Assembly: GCA_937135955.1 (NCBI GenBank)
Contig: CAKZOB010000073.1
Span: 1-64,000 of the forward strand
Source: an uncultured Anaerolineales bacterium
GTDB lineage: Bacteria; Chloroflexota; Anaerolineae; Aggregatilineales; Aggregatilineaceae
Reading direction: 5' to 3'
DNA length: 64,000 nucleotides
Position numbers and translations under genes: made by a program. Below, piece by piece: positions 45,610-56,038 of this stretch (its first letter is position 1; every line of letters starts with the position of its first letter). Under the pieces are notes generated by a model. The model made no database searches. It was not told where the DNA came from and saw only the letters and a program-made list of their open reading frames with translations.

Positions 45610-47349
45610 ATGGACAACGCACACCTTGAAGCGCTGGCGCAAGAAGAACGCAGCAGACAGGCGCAGTATCGCTGCCGTATTTTCTGCTGTACCAGCACGG
45701 CCTGCCTTTCGGCGGGGGCCGGGCAGACTTTTTCCACGCTGGAACGGGCGGTAGCGGCCTGTGGCTGCGGCGAGCAGGAAGCAGAAGTGGTGAAAACTGG
45801 CTGCATGGGGCTGTGCAGTCGCGGGCCACTGGTGCGAGTCGAGGCCAGGGGAGAAGAACCGGTCTTGTATGGGGACGTGTCGAGCGACATAGCCCATCAG
45901 ATCGTAGCCCGGCATGTCAACCTGTGCGGTGAGGATGAGGTGAGCACCGTCGAGGCCGAGGCGGAGACCGCTGATCCCTACGATTTCATGCACTTGCGGG
46001 CGGCCCTACGGCGTGCACGGCAGCAGAAAGAATTGGATTTGCACCGTATCCCGCTGGACTTGCCTTTCTTCACCAAGCAGGTGAAGGTTGTGCTGAGCGA
46101 GGTAGGCCGCATTGATCCCGAAAAGCTGGAGGACTATCTGGCTCACGGGGGCTACCAGGCTCTGGCCAAAGTGCTTAATGAGATGACACCGGAGCAGGTC
46201 TGCGACGAAGTGTTGCGCAGTGATCTGCGGGGGCGGGGGGGCGCAGGCTACCCGACAGGCTTGAAGTGGCACTTTGGCCGTCAGGCGCAGGCCGCTCAGA
46301 AGTACATCATCGTCAATGGAGACGAGGGCGATCCAGGCGCGTACATGGATCGCACGGTGATGGAAGACAACCCGCACCGTGTGTTGGAGGGGATGATCAT
46401 CGCTGCCTATGCCATTGGGGCCAGTTATGGCTACTTCTACATCCGCGGTGAGTATCCCATCGCCATCGAGCGCATACGCCGGGCCATCCGCGCGGCGCGC
46501 AGGCGCGGTATTCTGGGCAAGTCGGTGCTGGGCACCGGTTTCAGCTTCGACGCCGATGTGCGCATTGGAGCGGGGGCGTTTGTGTGCGGCGAAGAAACCG
46601 CGCTGATGCACTCGGTGGAGGGCAAGCGGGGCGTGCCGCGCATCCGCCCGCCCTATCCCACTGAGTCCGGCCTGTGGGGCGCGCCCACCGTGATCAACAA
46701 TGTTGAGACGCTGGCCAATGTGCCCACGATCATCCTGAAGGGGGCCGACTGGTTTGCCAGCCTGGGCACCGAGCAGAGCAAGGGCACCAAGGTCTTTGCG
46801 CTGGCCGGTCAACTGCGCCATACCGGCCTGATCGAGGTGCCAATGGGCATCAGTCTGCGCGAAATCGTGTACGACATTGGCGGGGGCATTCCTGGCGATC
46901 GGGCTTTCAAGGCCGCGCAGACCGGCGGTCCCAGTGGGGGATGCATTCCAGCCGAACACCTTGATGCGCCGGTAGACTACGAGAGCCTGACGGCGCTCGG
47001 TTCGATCATGGGGTCGGGGGGCCTGGTGATCATTGACGAAACGACGCGGATGCCCGATTTCGCCCGTTTCTTCATTGATTTCTGCGTGGATGAAAGCTGT
47101 GGCAAATGCGTGCCCTGCCGGGTGGGCACAGTGCAGATACGCGCCCTGCTGGACAAGATCATCGGCGGCAATGGCACGCTCGAAGACCTTGACAAGCTGG
47201 AGAAGCTGTGTGTGCTGGTGAAAACGGCAAGTTTGTGCGGCCTGGGCACTTCTGCGCCCAACCCGGTATTGAGCACCTTGCGGTTTTTCCGGCACGAGTA
47301 CGAGGCCCTGGTGTCCCAGCACCAGGTTGCCGAGACGCCCGCGCGCTGA
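45610..47349 (+). CDS. fdsB: NAD-dependent formate dehydrogenase beta subunit (NuoF-like, FMN and NAD binding)
   Basis: 579 residues. The N-terminal ferredoxin-like domain (Cys at FCCTSTAC and [11 protein letters not shown]) is fused to the NuoF core. NADH/FMN site: [48 protein letters not shown] domain follows; C-terminal [4Fe-4S] ligands [12 protein letters not shown] and ASLCGLG. It passes electrons from the alpha subunit to NAD+. GGGAGCG precedes the ATG. HoxF and HndC share this layout. Confidence 0.9.
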   Translation: MDNAHLEALAQEERSRQAQYRCRIFCCTSTACLSAGAGQTFSTLERAVAACGCGEQEAEVVKTGCMGLCSRGPLVRVEARGEEPVLYGDVSSDIAHQIVARHVNLCGEDEVSTVEAEAETADPYDFMHLRAALRRARQQKELDLHRIPLDLPFFTKQVKVVLSEVGRIDPEKLEDYLAHGGYQALAKVLNEMTPEQVCDEVLRSDLRGRGGAGYPTGLKWHFGRQAQAAQKYIIVNGDEGDPGAYMDRTVMEDNPHRVLEGMIIAAYAIGASYGYFYIRGEYPIAIERIRRAIRAARRRGILGKSVLGTGFSFDADVRIGAGAFVCGEETALMHSVEGKRGVPRIRPPYPTESGLWGAPTVINNVETLANVPTIILKGADWFASLGTEQSKGTKVFALAGQLRHTGLIEVPMGISLREIVYDIGGGIPGDRAFKAAQTGGPSGGCIPAEHLDAPVDYESLTALGSIMGSGGLVIIDETTRMPDFARFFIDFCVDESCGKCVPCRVGTVQIRALLDKIIGGNGTLEDLDKLEKLCVLVKTASLCGLGTSAPNPVLSTLRFFRHEYEALVSQHQVAETPAR

Positions 47350-47383
47350 AAGTATAGCCGTAGCATTGCGCAGAGGAGCCAAG

Positions 47384-50242
47384 ATGACAATCGAACTCAC
47401 CATAGACGGCAAGACCATCCAGGCCCGCCCTGGCAGCAGTGTGCTGGAAGCGGCGCTGGCGCATGGCATTGACATCCCTCGGCTGTGCTATCACCCGGAA
47501 TTGAGCGTTTCGGGCGGCTGTCGCCTGTGTGTGGTAGAAGTCGAGGGGTGGCCCGATCCGGTGGCCAGTTGTGGGTTGAAGTGCGCCGAAGGGATGATCG
47601 TGCGCACGCACAGTCCGCGCCTGACGGAGATGCGCCGCGAGATCATTGACTTGTTCGTCTCCGATCATCCCCTGGACTGCGTGATCTGCGACAAGGCAGG
47701 CAGTTGTGACCTGCAGAAATATGCCTATGAGTATGGGGTCAGCAAGACCTCCTATCAGTTTGGTCTCTCGCGCACGCTCTACCAGGACGACAACCCCTTC
47801 TTCCTGCGCGATCACAAATACTGCATCCTGTGTGGTCGGTGCGTGCGCGTGTGCTCCGAGGTGGTGGGAGCCGACGCCATCGAGATCGTCGGGCGCGGCT
47901 TCACCAGTCACGTCGCCACGCCCTTCGACAGCCCGATGATCGATTCCACCTGTGTCTTTTGCGGCAACTGCGTGCAGGTCTGCCCCACGGCGGCGCTGAT
48001 GCCGGTCTCGCGGCAGGGCAAGGGGCGCGAGTGGGAGCTGGAGCGCATCAAGACCATCTGCGGCTACTGCGGCGTCGGCTGCGAGATTGAGTTCGCCCGC
48101 CGCAACGGGCAGATTCTCTATGCGCAGTCCACGCCCGAAGCCCCTGTGAATGGCGAATTCCTGTGCACCAAGGGGCGCTTCGGCTGGGACTTCGCCACAC
48201 ACCCCGATCGCCTGACTACCCCCCTCATCCGCCGCGATCTGGCCTATGAACTGGGCCTGACCGACGAACCCTGGCAGATGCCGGACGAATCGCCCCTGAG
48301 CGTTGAGAAAGCCAGGATCGCCGAACATTTCGTGCCGGTGGACTGGGACACCGCCCTGGACGTAGTCGCAGGTCGGCTGGCGGACGTGGTGCGGCAGCAC
48401 GGGCCGGACGCGGTGATGGGGTTGGCGTCGGCGCGCTGCACCAACGAAGACAATTACCTGTTCCAGAAGTTTTTGCGCGTGGGGGTGGGGACGAACAATG
48501 TAGATCATTGCGCCCGTCTGTGCCATAGCTCGACCGTCGCCGGGCTAGCGCGGGCTTTCGGTAGCGGCGCAATGACCAACTCAATCCGCGAGATTCGCGA
48601 CGCCGACTGCATCCTCATCACCGGCTCCAACACCGCCGAGTCGCATCCAGTGATCGGCTACGAGGTGGTACGGGCCGTTAAGCGTGGGGCGCACCTGATC
48701 ATCATAGACCCGCGCCGTATCCCGCTGGTAGATCACGCGACGCTTTTCCTGCAGGCGAAGCCAGGCACGGACATCTACGTCTTCCTGGCCATGATGCACG
48801 TCATCGTCCGCGAGGGCTGGCAGGACGACGCCTTCATCGCGCAGCGCACCGAAGGCTACGACGAATTCAGGGCGACGCTGGAGGCCTACACGCCGGAACG
48901 CGCTTCGCTGATGTCCGGCGTGCCGGTCGAGCAGATCGAGCAGGCCGCGCGGCTTTATGCCCTGGGCGAGCGGGCCAGAGGGACTTCTGTCTTCGCCGCA
49001 GAGGGGCGCGGACACAGCACCATCCTGTACGCGATGGGCATCACGCAGCGCAGCAACGGCACCGACATTGTCATGACTCTGGCCAACCTGGCCATGCTGT
49101 GCGGACAGATCGGCAAGCCTTCGACAGGCGTCAACCCCTTGCGCGGGCAATCGAACGTGCAGGGGTCGTGCGATATGGGCTGCCTGGTAGATGTGTTCCC
49201 TGGCTATCAGCGCGTCACCGACGCCGAAAAGCGGGCGACGCTGGCCGCCGCCTGGGGTGTGGACGGGCTGCCGGATCAGGTGGGTCTGACTATCGTCGAG
49301 GCCACCCGCGCCATGCGCGAAGGGAAAGTGCGCGCCGCCTATGTGATGGGCGAAAATCCCATGATGTCCGACCCGAACACCGGCCATGTGGAACAGGCGT
49401 TGCGCAGCCTCGACCTGCTGGTTGTGCAGGACATCTTCCCCAGCGAGACCGCGCAACTGGCTCACGTGATCCTGCCCGCCGCCTCCTGGCTGGAGAAAGA
49501 CGGCACGTTCACCAACACCGAGCGACGGGTGCAGTTGATCCGGCCCGTGTTGCCCGCGCCCGGACAGGCCCGCCCGGACTGGCAGATCGTGGCCGAGATC
49601 GCGGCGCGTTTCGACGCGAAGATGGGGCGTGCGCGTCCGGCGGATTACTGGCACTATCCCTCGACGGCGGCTCTCTTCGACGAGTTGGCCCGCGTCACGC
49701 CCATCTACCGAGGTATGAGTCATGCCCGGCTGCTCGGTCAGGGGTTGCAGTGGCCCTGCCCGGATGCCGCGCACCCCGGCACACCGATCCTGCACACGCA
49801 GCAATTTACCCGTGGACTGGGCCGGTTCCACGCGGTCGAAGCCAATGATCCCGCCGAGCCGCCCGACGAGGAGTACCCGCTGATCCTCAGCACGGGGCGC
49901 GTGCTCTACCACTATCACTCGGCCACCATGACCCGCCGCAGCGAACCGCTGGCCTGGCGCGAACCGGGCGGCTATGTGGAAGTGAACCCCGCCGATGCAG
50001 CGCCGGTCGGGCTACAGGACAATGGCGAAGTCGTGCTGAGAAGTCGGCGCGGAGAAGTTCATGCGCAGGCCAGGGTCAGCGAGCGCGTGCCGCCGGGGAC
50101 GGTCTTCCTGGCCTTCCACTGGCGCGAAGCTCCCGCCAATATGTTGACGCAAGACTTCGCGCTCGATCCGGTTTCCAAGATTCCGGAGTACAAGGTCTGT
50201 GCCGTGCGGCTGGAGAACCCGCGCACACAGCGCGCAGGGTGA
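47384..50242 (+). CDS. fdsA: NAD-dependent formate dehydrogenase alpha subunit (molybdopterin)
   Basis: 952 residues from ATG 47384 (GAGGAG upstream). [2Fe-2S] domain ([15 protein letters not shown]), NuoG-type cluster region ([18 protein letters not shown]), two [4Fe-4S] clusters ([22 protein letters not shown]), then the molybdopterin domain with its own cluster ([11 protein letters not shown]). The metal ligand is C380 in [10 protein letters not shown], not selenocysteine. [16 protein letters not shown] and [23 protein letters not shown] are formate dehydrogenase signatures. It oxidises formate to CO2 (reverse possible). No fdhD-type accessory gene is seen in the window. Confidence 0.93.
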   Translation: MTIELTIDGKTIQARPGSSVLEAALAHGIDIPRLCYHPELSVSGGCRLCVVEVEGWPDPVASCGLKCAEGMIVRTHSPRLTEMRREIIDLFVSDHPLDCVICDKAGSCDLQKYAYEYGVSKTSYQFGLSRTLYQDDNPFFLRDHKYCILCGRCVRVCSEVVGADAIEIVGRGFTSHVATPFDSPMIDSTCVFCGNCVQVCPTAALMPVSRQGKGREWELERIKTICGYCGVGCEIEFARRNGQILYAQSTPEAPVNGEFLCTKGRFGWDFATHPDRLTTPLIRRDLAYELGLTDEPWQMPDESPLSVEKARIAEHFVPVDWDTALDVVAGRLADVVRQHGPDAVMGLASARCTNEDNYLFQKFLRVGVGTNNVDHCARLCHSSTVAGLARAFGSGAMTNSIREIRDADCILITGSNTAESHPVIGYEVVRAVKRGAHLIIIDPRRIPLVDHATLFLQAKPGTDIYVFLAMMHVIVREGWQDDAFIAQRTEGYDEFRATLEAYTPERASLMSGVPVEQIEQAARLYALGERARGTSVFAAEGRGHSTILYAMGITQRSNGTDIVMTLANLAMLCGQIGKPSTGVNPLRGQSNVQGSCDMGCLVDVFPGYQRVTDAEKRATLAAAWGVDGLPDQVGLTIVEATRAMREGKVRAAYVMGENPMMSDPNTGHVEQALRSLDLLVVQDIFPSETAQLAHVILPAASWLEKDGTFTNTERRVQLIRPVLPAPGQARPDWQIVAEIAARFDAKMGRARPADYWHYPSTAALFDELARVTPIYRGMSHARLLGQGLQWPCPDAAHPGTPILHTQQFTRGLGRFHAVEANDPAEPPDEEYPLILSTGRVLYHYHSATMTRRSEPLAWREPGGYVEVNPADAAPVGLQDNGEVVLRSRRGEVHAQARVSERVPPGTVFLAFHWREAPANMLTQDFALDPVSKIPEYKVCAVRLENPRTQRAG

Positions 50243-50274
50243 TCCGGAGCACCAGGGATGATGGTCCGGCGAAC

Positions 50275-50301
50275 GGGGGGTGAGTTGGTCACTCACCCCC
50301 C
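50275..50301. terminator. Hairpin terminator after fdsA
   Basis: GGGGGGTGAGT (50275-50285) pairs with ACTCACCCCCC (50291-50301) around TGGTC, followed by TTCTC. The arms echo the GGGGGTGAG/CTCACCCCC repeat family. The following 250 bp (50302-50553) holds no recognised feature besides the mgtC-like ribosome-binding site. Confidence 0.7.
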
Positions 50302-50553
50302 TTCTCATCAGGTGAATCGCTCGAATCGTCTCGCAGATAAAGAGACAGAAGGCGATCGCAGAGATGGTAGCAGAGTCTGAAATGTTTCGACAGGGGTATA
50401 GACATAGACCTCCGATGAGGTACCTCCCGCCAAACTGATTGTTGCTCCGCCCTGGTTAATTGTGTGCCGATTGCCCCATCATGCCGTGATGTTTTACACT
50501 GGCAACCCGGTCAAGGTCGTGTTTATAGTTGTGAGAAGCCTGAGGATTCGCTC

Positions 50554-51012
50554 ATGACCATTCAGCAACAGCTTGAGGCGCTCATCCCGTTGGCGGTGGC
50601 CCTTTTTTTGTCGGGGATCATCGGCCTGGATCGGGAATGGCGACGCAGTCCGGCAGGGGTGCGCACGCATATGATGGTGGGCATCGGCTCGGCTTTGGTG
50701 ATGGTGATGGCCAAGGGCCTGTACGATGACAATTCGGCGGCGCGTCTGGCCGCCAATGTCATCACCGGCATCGGCTTTCTGGGCGCAGGGGTGATCATCC
50801 GGCGCGGCGATCAGGTGCACGAACTGACCACTGCCGCGTCGCTGTGGTTCGTGGCGATGGTGGGCCTGGTCGCCGGGGCGCGGCTCTACATATTGGCCGC
50901 TGGAGCGACAGCGATGGGCGCGGTGGTGCTGTCGGTGCTGCGCTGGCTGACCAAGGGGCGCGCGCACCCGCAGCAACTGGCAGCGCCGAAAGCCCCCAAC
51001 GCTCAGGAGTGA
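50554..51012 (+). CDS. MgtC/SapB family membrane protein
   Basis: 152 residues, four to five membrane spans. ALFLSGIIGLDREWRRSPAGVRTHMMVGIGSALVM and VITGIGFLGAGVIIRRGDQVHELTTAASLWFVAMVGLVAGA are the conserved MgtC/SapB core. The C-terminal cytoplasmic domain of MgtC is missing, so this is the short SapB-like form. Family roles include magnesium limitation and acid stress. GAGGA precedes ATG 50554. Its last 10 bp overlap the end of the converging regulator gene. Confidence 0.88.
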   Translation: MTIQQQLEALIPLAVALFLSGIIGLDREWRRSPAGVRTHMMVGIGSALVMVMAKGLYDDNSAARLAANVITGIGFLGAGVIIRRGDQVHELTTAASLWFVAMVGLVAGARLYILAAGATAMGAVVLSVLRWLTKGRAHPQQLAAPKAPNAQE

Positions 51013-51695
51013 TCGTCGTCTTTGGGTAGATGGCGCTCGATATGGTTCTTGACGGCAAACACGGCGGCTTCGGCGCGATTGGACACCTGCAACTTGCTGA
51101 GGATATTGCCCACGTAGTTGCGGACGGTGCCTTCGCCCAGGAAGAGCTGCGCGGCGATCTCGCGGTTGGTCAGGCCCTCCACCATCAGCGCCAGGATGCG
51201 CATTTCCTGCGGGGTGAGGCCCGCGAAGGCCGAGGCTTCTTTCACCTGGGCGGCCTGACGCACCTCTTCCAGCAGGGCTTTGGTCATCGAGGGGTCAATG
51301 AGCGCATCGCCGCGCCCGACGGTGCGGATGGCATCTACCAGGTCGCTGCTGCCGACGCGCTTGAGCACATAGCCGACCGCCCCGGCACGCACGGCGTCCA
51401 TCACCAGCTCGTCCTCGGCATAGGAAGTGAGCATGATGACCTTGGTATTGGGCACCTGTTCGACAATCTGCTCGCAGGCTTCGATGCCCGACAGCCCACC
51501 GGGCATACGGATATCCATCACTACAATGTCGGGGCGATGACTCACTGCCTGGCGCACGGCTTCGATGCCGCTCTCGGCTTCGGCCACCACCGTGAAGTCG
51601 GGCTGCTGTTCGAGCAGCGCCTTGAGGCCCGCCCGTACCACGGCGTGATCATCGGCGATCAGAATGCGAAGGGGTGTCACTGAATTCTCCGGCAT
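51003..51695 (-). CDS. NarL/LuxR-family response regulator
   Basis: 230 residues. Receiver domain (10-127) with D15/D16, phosphoacceptor D61 (IVVMDIRMP), T/S at MLTSY and K (VLKRVG). C-terminal LuxR-type HTH (about 160-220; LTPQEMRILALMVEGLTNREIAAQLFLGEGTVRNYVGNILSKLQVSNRAEA). Divergent from the histidine kinase at 51897, its likely partner. On the minus strand TATAAT at 51770-51765 is its probable -10. Confidence 0.94.
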   Translation of the reverse strand: MPENSVTPLRILIADDHAVVRAGLKALLEQQPDFTVVAEAESGIEAVRQAVSHRPDIVVMDIRMPGGLSGIEACEQIVEQVPNTKVIMLTSYAEDELVMDAVRAGAVGYVLKRVGSSDLVDAIRTVGRGDALIDPSMTKALLEEVRQAAQVKEASAFAGLTPQEMRILALMVEGLTNREIAAQLFLGEGTVRNYVGNILSKLQVSNRAEAAVFAVKNHIERHLPKDDDHS

Positions 51696-51896
51696 GGGGC
51701 TTTTTCGTTCAGGCGATCAGCTTCGGTTCCTCGTGCGAACGATTCAACGCGCTGGTCTTTGCAGATTATACCTTGACGGCCTGTGCAAAAACCAACCACG
51801 ACCAGTAAAAATTCAAATGGGGTTTTTCTGGTTATTTATTACCATTATACCTCAAAGTCATCGTAAGCCGCGTTGGAAAGTCTATGGTGAACCATC

Positions 51897-53057
51897 ATGA
51901 CCACTTCGTCCCCTTCCGCTGACACCAACGACTGCACGATGGCCATGCTCGACGCGCTGAGCCGCGCCGCTGCGGCCATCACTAAAGAACTCAGCCTGCC
52001 GCGCACGTTGCAGGTGATCACCGACATCGCCCGCGAGCTGGTACAGGCGCGTTATGCCGCCCTGGGCGTCCCCGCCGAGGACGGCACGTTGCGGGCCTTC
52101 ATCACGTCGGGCATGGATGCCGAAACGGTGCGCCGCATCGGCACCGAACCGCGCGGGCTGGGCTTGCTGGGAGCCGTGCTGGAGTCCGACAAGCCCATCC
52201 GGCTAGACGACCTGACCCAGGACCCGCGCTCGGCTGGTTTTTGCGCGCATCACCCGGTCATGCGGCGCTTTTTGGGTGTGCCTATTATCAGTCATGGCGA
52301 ACGTCTGGGCAACCTCTACCTGACCGATCCGCTCGATGGCGAGCCGTTCAGCGAAGACGACGAACGGCTGATCGTGCTGCTGGCCAATCACGCCGCTGTC
52401 GCCATCGAAAACGCGCGCCTGACCGAGCAATTGCAAGAGATCGCCATGAGCCGCGAGCGCGACCGGATCGGCATGGAGTTGCACGATGGCGTGATTCAGT
52501 CGGTCTATGCGGTGGGCATGAAGCTGGAAATCCTGCGCGGGCAGTTCCCCATGACGCCCGAACAGGAACAGCAGTATCAGAGCATCATCGAAGACCTGAA
52601 TCAGATCATCGAGGATATTCGCCTGTATATCCGCAACCTGCGCTCGGCCCGCGAGGAACAGGCGACCTTCAAACAGCGGCTGGACAACCTGGCCCGGCAC
52701 TTCCACGACTTCGCCCGCGTGGACGTGACGGTGGACGTGCCGCCCAAACTGCGCACCCTCAGCGACCGGCAGCGCCACTCGTTGACACAGATCGTGCGCG
52801 AGGCCCTTTCCAACGTCGCCCGCCATGCCCATGCCACGCATGTGCTGGTGAAGGTACGCGAAAAAGAGAATACGCTGGTGCTGACCATCGAGGACAACGG
52901 CGTTGGCTTCGATCCGGCAGAACTGCGCAATCCGGAAAGCTTCGGGCTGCGCAATATGGAGCAGCGCGCCCGTCAACTGAGCGGGCAGTTCTCCATCTCC
53001 AGCGATGCAGAGCACGGGGGAACCTGCATCACCGTGCAGATTCCCTTCCGGCCCTGA
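51897..53057 (+). CDS. GAF-domain histidine kinase of the NarL class (HisKA_3)
   Basis: 386 residues. N-terminal GAF domain (about 25-175; ITDIARELVQARYAALGV...FLGVPIISHGERLGNLYL). DHp motif RDRIGMELH196DGVIQSVYAVGMKLEIL is typical of DevS/LiaS-type kinases. HATPase_c has REALSNVARHAHA, IEDNGVGFD and GLRNMEQRA. No membrane span, so it senses a cytoplasmic signal or bound ligand through GAF. The 200-bp divergent region with the regulator is AT-rich; TATACC near 51846 may be its -10. Confidence 0.93.
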   Translation: MTTSSPSADTNDCTMAMLDALSRAAAAITKELSLPRTLQVITDIARELVQARYAALGVPAEDGTLRAFITSGMDAETVRRIGTEPRGLGLLGAVLESDKPIRLDDLTQDPRSAGFCAHHPVMRRFLGVPIISHGERLGNLYLTDPLDGEPFSEDDERLIVLLANHAAVAIENARLTEQLQEIAMSRERDRIGMELHDGVIQSVYAVGMKLEILRGQFPMTPEQEQQYQSIIEDLNQIIEDIRLYIRNLRSAREEQATFKQRLDNLARHFHDFARVDVTVDVPPKLRTLSDRQRHSLTQIVREALSNVARHAHATHVLVKVREKENTLVLTIEDNGVGFDPAELRNPESFGLRNMEQRARQLSGQFSISSDAEHGGTCITVQIPFRP

Positions 53058-53077
53058 GGAGCCATAACCGGACGCAA

Positions 53078-53116
53078 AGGGAGGGTCGGATGGCAACCCC
53101 GACCCTCCCTGCTTTT
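53078..53116. terminator. Terminator between the histidine kinase and the secreted protein gene
   Basis: AGGGAGGGTCGG (53078-53089) pairs with CCGACCCTCCCT (53099-53110), 12 bp, followed by TGCTTTT on the plus strand. It can also end the converging minus-strand gene. Confidence 0.85.
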
Positions 53117-53129
53117 CAACCGGACTGCC

Positions 53130-53888
53130 CTACTCCACCACGGCGGTTGGCAGCGGCGCGCCGTTCCACACCGCGTCGTAGTTCGGCCCCACAGCCGCCT
53201 TGGGCACCCACACGAAGTCGCAGACCCAGATGATCTTGTAGTATTGTCCGCTGGCATCCTGCCCGATGACGCGTGCGGTGTTGCCCGCCTTGATCGTCAC
53301 CAGCGGGTTAGTCAGTTCGCCGGGCTTCCAGTAGACCGGCGCATCGGCCACGAATGCCCCACCAACCGCTGTCGCCGGGATGGGCAGCAGCACGTCGCAG
53401 CCGGGGATCAGGGATAGAGCTTCTTGGGCAGTCTGCGGACATGTGCCATAGGGGCCGTAGCAGGCATAGAGCACGTCATTGGCTCCGCTATCGCTGCACT
53501 CGTACAGCACGAAGAATTCCGCTGTATCGGCAGCGCTAGGCGGCGTCTCGCCAATATAGGCATAGCTGCCAATAATCGTTCCAGCTGGCTGAGAGGGGGA
53601 AAGTAGTATCCCATAGTTAACGAAAGTCCCGCTGAAGTTTGGAATCCCAGTGCCTTGTTCAAACTCCTCAAGTACGTCACCGGCCTCGTTGGTGACCAGC
53701 CCGTACTCACGCGTGGCTCCAACGGTGGTCAAGGTGATGTCGAGAGCGGCGTAATCGCAGTTCGCACCTGCATTAAGCGCCACGCCCTGAGCAGTAGCAG
53801 CCGCCAGAACCGGCTGGATGGCAATCAGCAGCCCTGCTACCGCCATCAAGACAACTGTGGAGATCAATTTCCTGGGATAGATGATCAT
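53130..53888 (-). CDS. Secreted protein of unknown function
   Basis: 252 residues with a clear signal peptide (about 1-32, ending VLAAATA). The mature part has several Cys (CDYAALDITL; LYECSDSG; LYACYGPYGTC; PGCDVLL; VCDFVWV) that could form disulfides. The C-terminal ~75 residues (DAPVYWKPGELTNPLVTIKAGNTARVIGQDASGQYYKIIWVCDFVWVPKAAVG) resemble an SH3b domain. AGGAG lies 9 nt before the ATG. No family identified. Confidence 0.75.
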   Translation of the reverse strand: MIIYPRKLISTVVLMAVAGLLIAIQPVLAAATAQGVALNAGANCDYAALDITLTTVGATREYGLVTNEAGDVLEEFEQGTGIPNFSGTFVNYGILLSPSQPAGTIIGSYAYIGETPPSAADTAEFFVLYECSDSGANDVLYACYGPYGTCPQTAQEALSLIPGCDVLLPIPATAVGGAFVADAPVYWKPGELTNPLVTIKAGNTARVIGQDASGQYYKIIWVCDFVWVPKAAVGPNYDAVWNGAPLPTAVVE

Positions 53889-53904
53889 TTTTCATGCTCC
53901 TATA

Positions 53905-53948
53905 ACTGAGAGGCCTATTTTGTTATAATACAATATCTTCCTCTCAGT
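53905..53948. promoter_or_regulatory. Inverted repeat flanking the AT-rich promoter of the secreted-protein gene
   Basis: ACTGAGAGG (53905-53913) and CCTCTCAGT (53940-53948), exact 9-bp arms around a 26-bp AT-rich stretch that contains TTATAATACAAT. The gene at 53130-53888 starts 17 bp away on the minus strand. It could be an operator or a stem in the leader. Confidence 0.5.
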
Positions 53949-53970
53949 GTCTAGGGGCTATGGTTTTCGT

Positions 53971-54255
53971 GGGTGCATTTCACGACAGTTCACAGTCGGC
54001 TGACAAGGCATCAGACCTGTTGAGGCTTGTCGGGTATGCTGTGATTGACCTCACCCCCAGCCTCGCTTCGCTCGGCTTGGAGGCGCGCGAGCGCCGAGCG
54101 GGGATGAGGTCAACGCCTCCGCGCCGAGCAAATCGCTGAGAGCCTGTGCTCGCACTCAGTTTGAAGGGAACATTTGACAAAAGTTCACCCCAGAGCACGG
54201 CGTCAGCAATCCGCCTCAGTTCGCTTGCACTCGTGAACTCAACTGAAATGCTCCC
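53971..54255. mobile_element. MITE-like element, copy C (285 bp)
   Basis: Begins GGGTGCATTTCACGACAGTTCAC and ends with the inverse of GGGAGCATTTCAGTTGAGTTCAC, giving ~23-bp imperfect terminal inverted repeats. The interior has ACCTCACCCCC (54048)/GGGGATGAGGT (54110) and the same right half as copy B. No clear target duplication is seen. Nothing else is recognised up to the pucR stop at 54359. Confidence 0.82.
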
Positions 54256-54358
54256 TGGGCGCGGGGGCGGGGGCAGAGCAGGGCCGCAAACTCACCTCTG
54301 CGCGGCAACGCTGTTTCAGGCTACGGTGCTTTGGGTCTGGCTTTTCTGCAGGAGAAGC

Positions 54359-55972
54359 TTACAGAATCCGCCGGATGCGCAGGGCCAGGTGCACGGCCAA
54401 CCGTGTCTCCGGATTGTCCATGTCCAGCCCGCTAATCTCTTTGATGCGATCCATGCGGTAAAGCAGGGTGTTACGGTGAATGTGCAGGCGCTTGGCCGTG
54501 CGCGTCAGGTTGCCGTGCTCCTCGAAGAACGCTTCCAGCGTGGTCAGGAACTCGGCGTTCTGCGGGGTTTCTTCGGCCAGTTCGCCCAGGGTCTCGCGGT
54601 AGAAGCGGCTCAGTTCGGGCGAACCGGCCAGCAACGAGAGCAGCCGGTAGACGCCCATCTCGCGGAAGGCCAGCGGTGCGCTCAGCCGCCATTGTAGCGC
54701 GGTGCGATGCGCGGCGCGGGCCTGCTCGAAGCTCTCGCGCCAGGCGCGCAGGTCGCTCGCGCTCTGCCCCAGCCCACAGACAACCGGCACGCCGTAGCGC
54801 TCTTCCACGCGCCCCTGCACGGCCAGCGCCAGGTCGCGGGCGGCGTTTTCGTCGCCCTCACAAAAGACGATCACCGCGCTGCCATAGGGTTGCACCAGCG
54901 CGCCGTAGCCCAGGGCGCTAGACTGTTCGTTGCACAGCGCTTCGATCTGCCGGGCGGTGGGCACGTTCTCGCGCACGCCGCTCAGGTAGAGCGTGGTGTA
55001 GCGCTGATCGGGCTGATAGCCCAGGCGCGTCAGGCGTAGCAACGCTTCGCTCTCGTTGATCATGCCGCCCAGGAATTGTTCCAACACGTTGCCCTGCACG
55101 CGCTTTTGCGCCTCGCGGATGGCTTTCTCCTTGGCCATCTCCAGGGCGCAGACCGCCGCGCCGTGCCGTGTGATCAGCACGTCGAGCGTGTCGTAGGGTT
55201 CGTCGTGACCGAAGATCAGCGAAAGAAAACCGCGCCCCATCTTGCCCGCGACGATAGGCGCTACCAGGCGGCGCAAGCCCAGGTTGGGCAGCGGGATGGC
55301 GACAGGGTCGGGGCTGGCCTGCGCCACCTCTACGCGGTCGCGAAAGAGGGCGGGCAGGGGGTTGGTATCGTAGAGCGCGTCTTCGATGTCCGGCCACAGG
55401 GCGGTCTGTGTGAGCGCACCCGCTGCCGCCAGCGGATGCAGGCGTTTATCCTGCACCACCACCGTCTTATTGACCATGCCCGCGATGATCTCGACCAGCG
55501 CCTCCAGCCCGCGGTTTTCGGTGGAAAGCTGCAAAAGCTGCTCGCGAATCTCGTGAGCGCGCTGTTCGGGCGACACAGGCGTGCCCATCAACACCTGGGC
55601 CACATCGCGCTCGACGTTGCGCAACTGCGCTGTATCGGGCAGGCGCAACAGGGCCACGTTCAGTTCGTCGGCGGCCTGGCAGGCGGCCTGCCCCGTCTCG
55701 CCCAATACGCCCACCGCGGTAACCGATAGCTCGGCCAGATCGCGGATCAGGCCAACTAAGGTGAGCTTATCGCTGAGCAGGCGCAGGGCGTCCAGCGACA
55801 GCAGCGCCAGTTCGCCCCCGTTCAGTTCGGGGAAGGCGGGCGGGCGCGTATTGAGCACGTGCACCCAGGTCACCGGGCGATCAACCGCCCGCTGACCAGC
55901 CACGACGACCGTACCGACCGGCAAGGCCAAGCGGAGCAAATCGCGGATGGTCGGACGAGATGGACCGGACAC
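54359..55972 (-). CDS. PucR-family transcriptional regulator
   Basis: 537 residues from GTG 55972 (GAGG 5 nt upstream); a TTG at 55996 lacks such a site. N-terminal PucR domain (RDLLRLALPVGTVVVAGQRAVDRPVTWVHVLNTRPP), a GAF-like middle (about 150-290), a GGDEF-like CdaR segment and the C-terminal PucR HTH (LTTLEAFFEEHGNLTRTAKRLHIHRNTLLYRMDRIKEISGLD). PucR/CdaR proteins regulate purine, sugar-acid or amino-acid catabolism. It follows the glutamine synthetase gene by 66 bp on the same strand and may control it. Confidence 0.92.
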   Translation of the reverse strand: MSGPSRPTIRDLLRLALPVGTVVVAGQRAVDRPVTWVHVLNTRPPAFPELNGGELALLSLDALRLLSDKLTLVGLIRDLAELSVTAVGVLGETGQAACQAADELNVALLRLPDTAQLRNVERDVAQVLMGTPVSPEQRAHEIREQLLQLSTENRGLEALVEIIAGMVNKTVVVQDKRLHPLAAAGALTQTALWPDIEDALYDTNPLPALFRDRVEVAQASPDPVAIPLPNLGLRRLVAPIVAGKMGRGFLSLIFGHDEPYDTLDVLITRHGAAVCALEMAKEKAIREAQKRVQGNVLEQFLGGMINESEALLRLTRLGYQPDQRYTTLYLSGVRENVPTARQIEALCNEQSSALGYGALVQPYGSAVIVFCEGDENAARDLALAVQGRVEERYGVPVVCGLGQSASDLRAWRESFEQARAAHRTALQWRLSAPLAFREMGVYRLLSLLAGSPELSRFYRETLGELAEETPQNAEFLTTLEAFFEEHGNLTRTAKRLHIHRNTLLYRMDRIKEISGLDMDNPETRLAVHLALRIRRIL

Positions 55973-56038
55973 AGCAACCTCACGCGCAGTTGACAAAGTG
56001 TCAGTTGAGGGTAGTGGCCCTCGGCGCTATCAGGGCTA

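Noticed and set aside
48500-48545. Possible selenocysteine in the formate dehydrogenase alpha subunit
   Set aside because: The metal-ligand codon is TGC (cysteine), and no in-frame TGA or SECIS-like hairpin follows.
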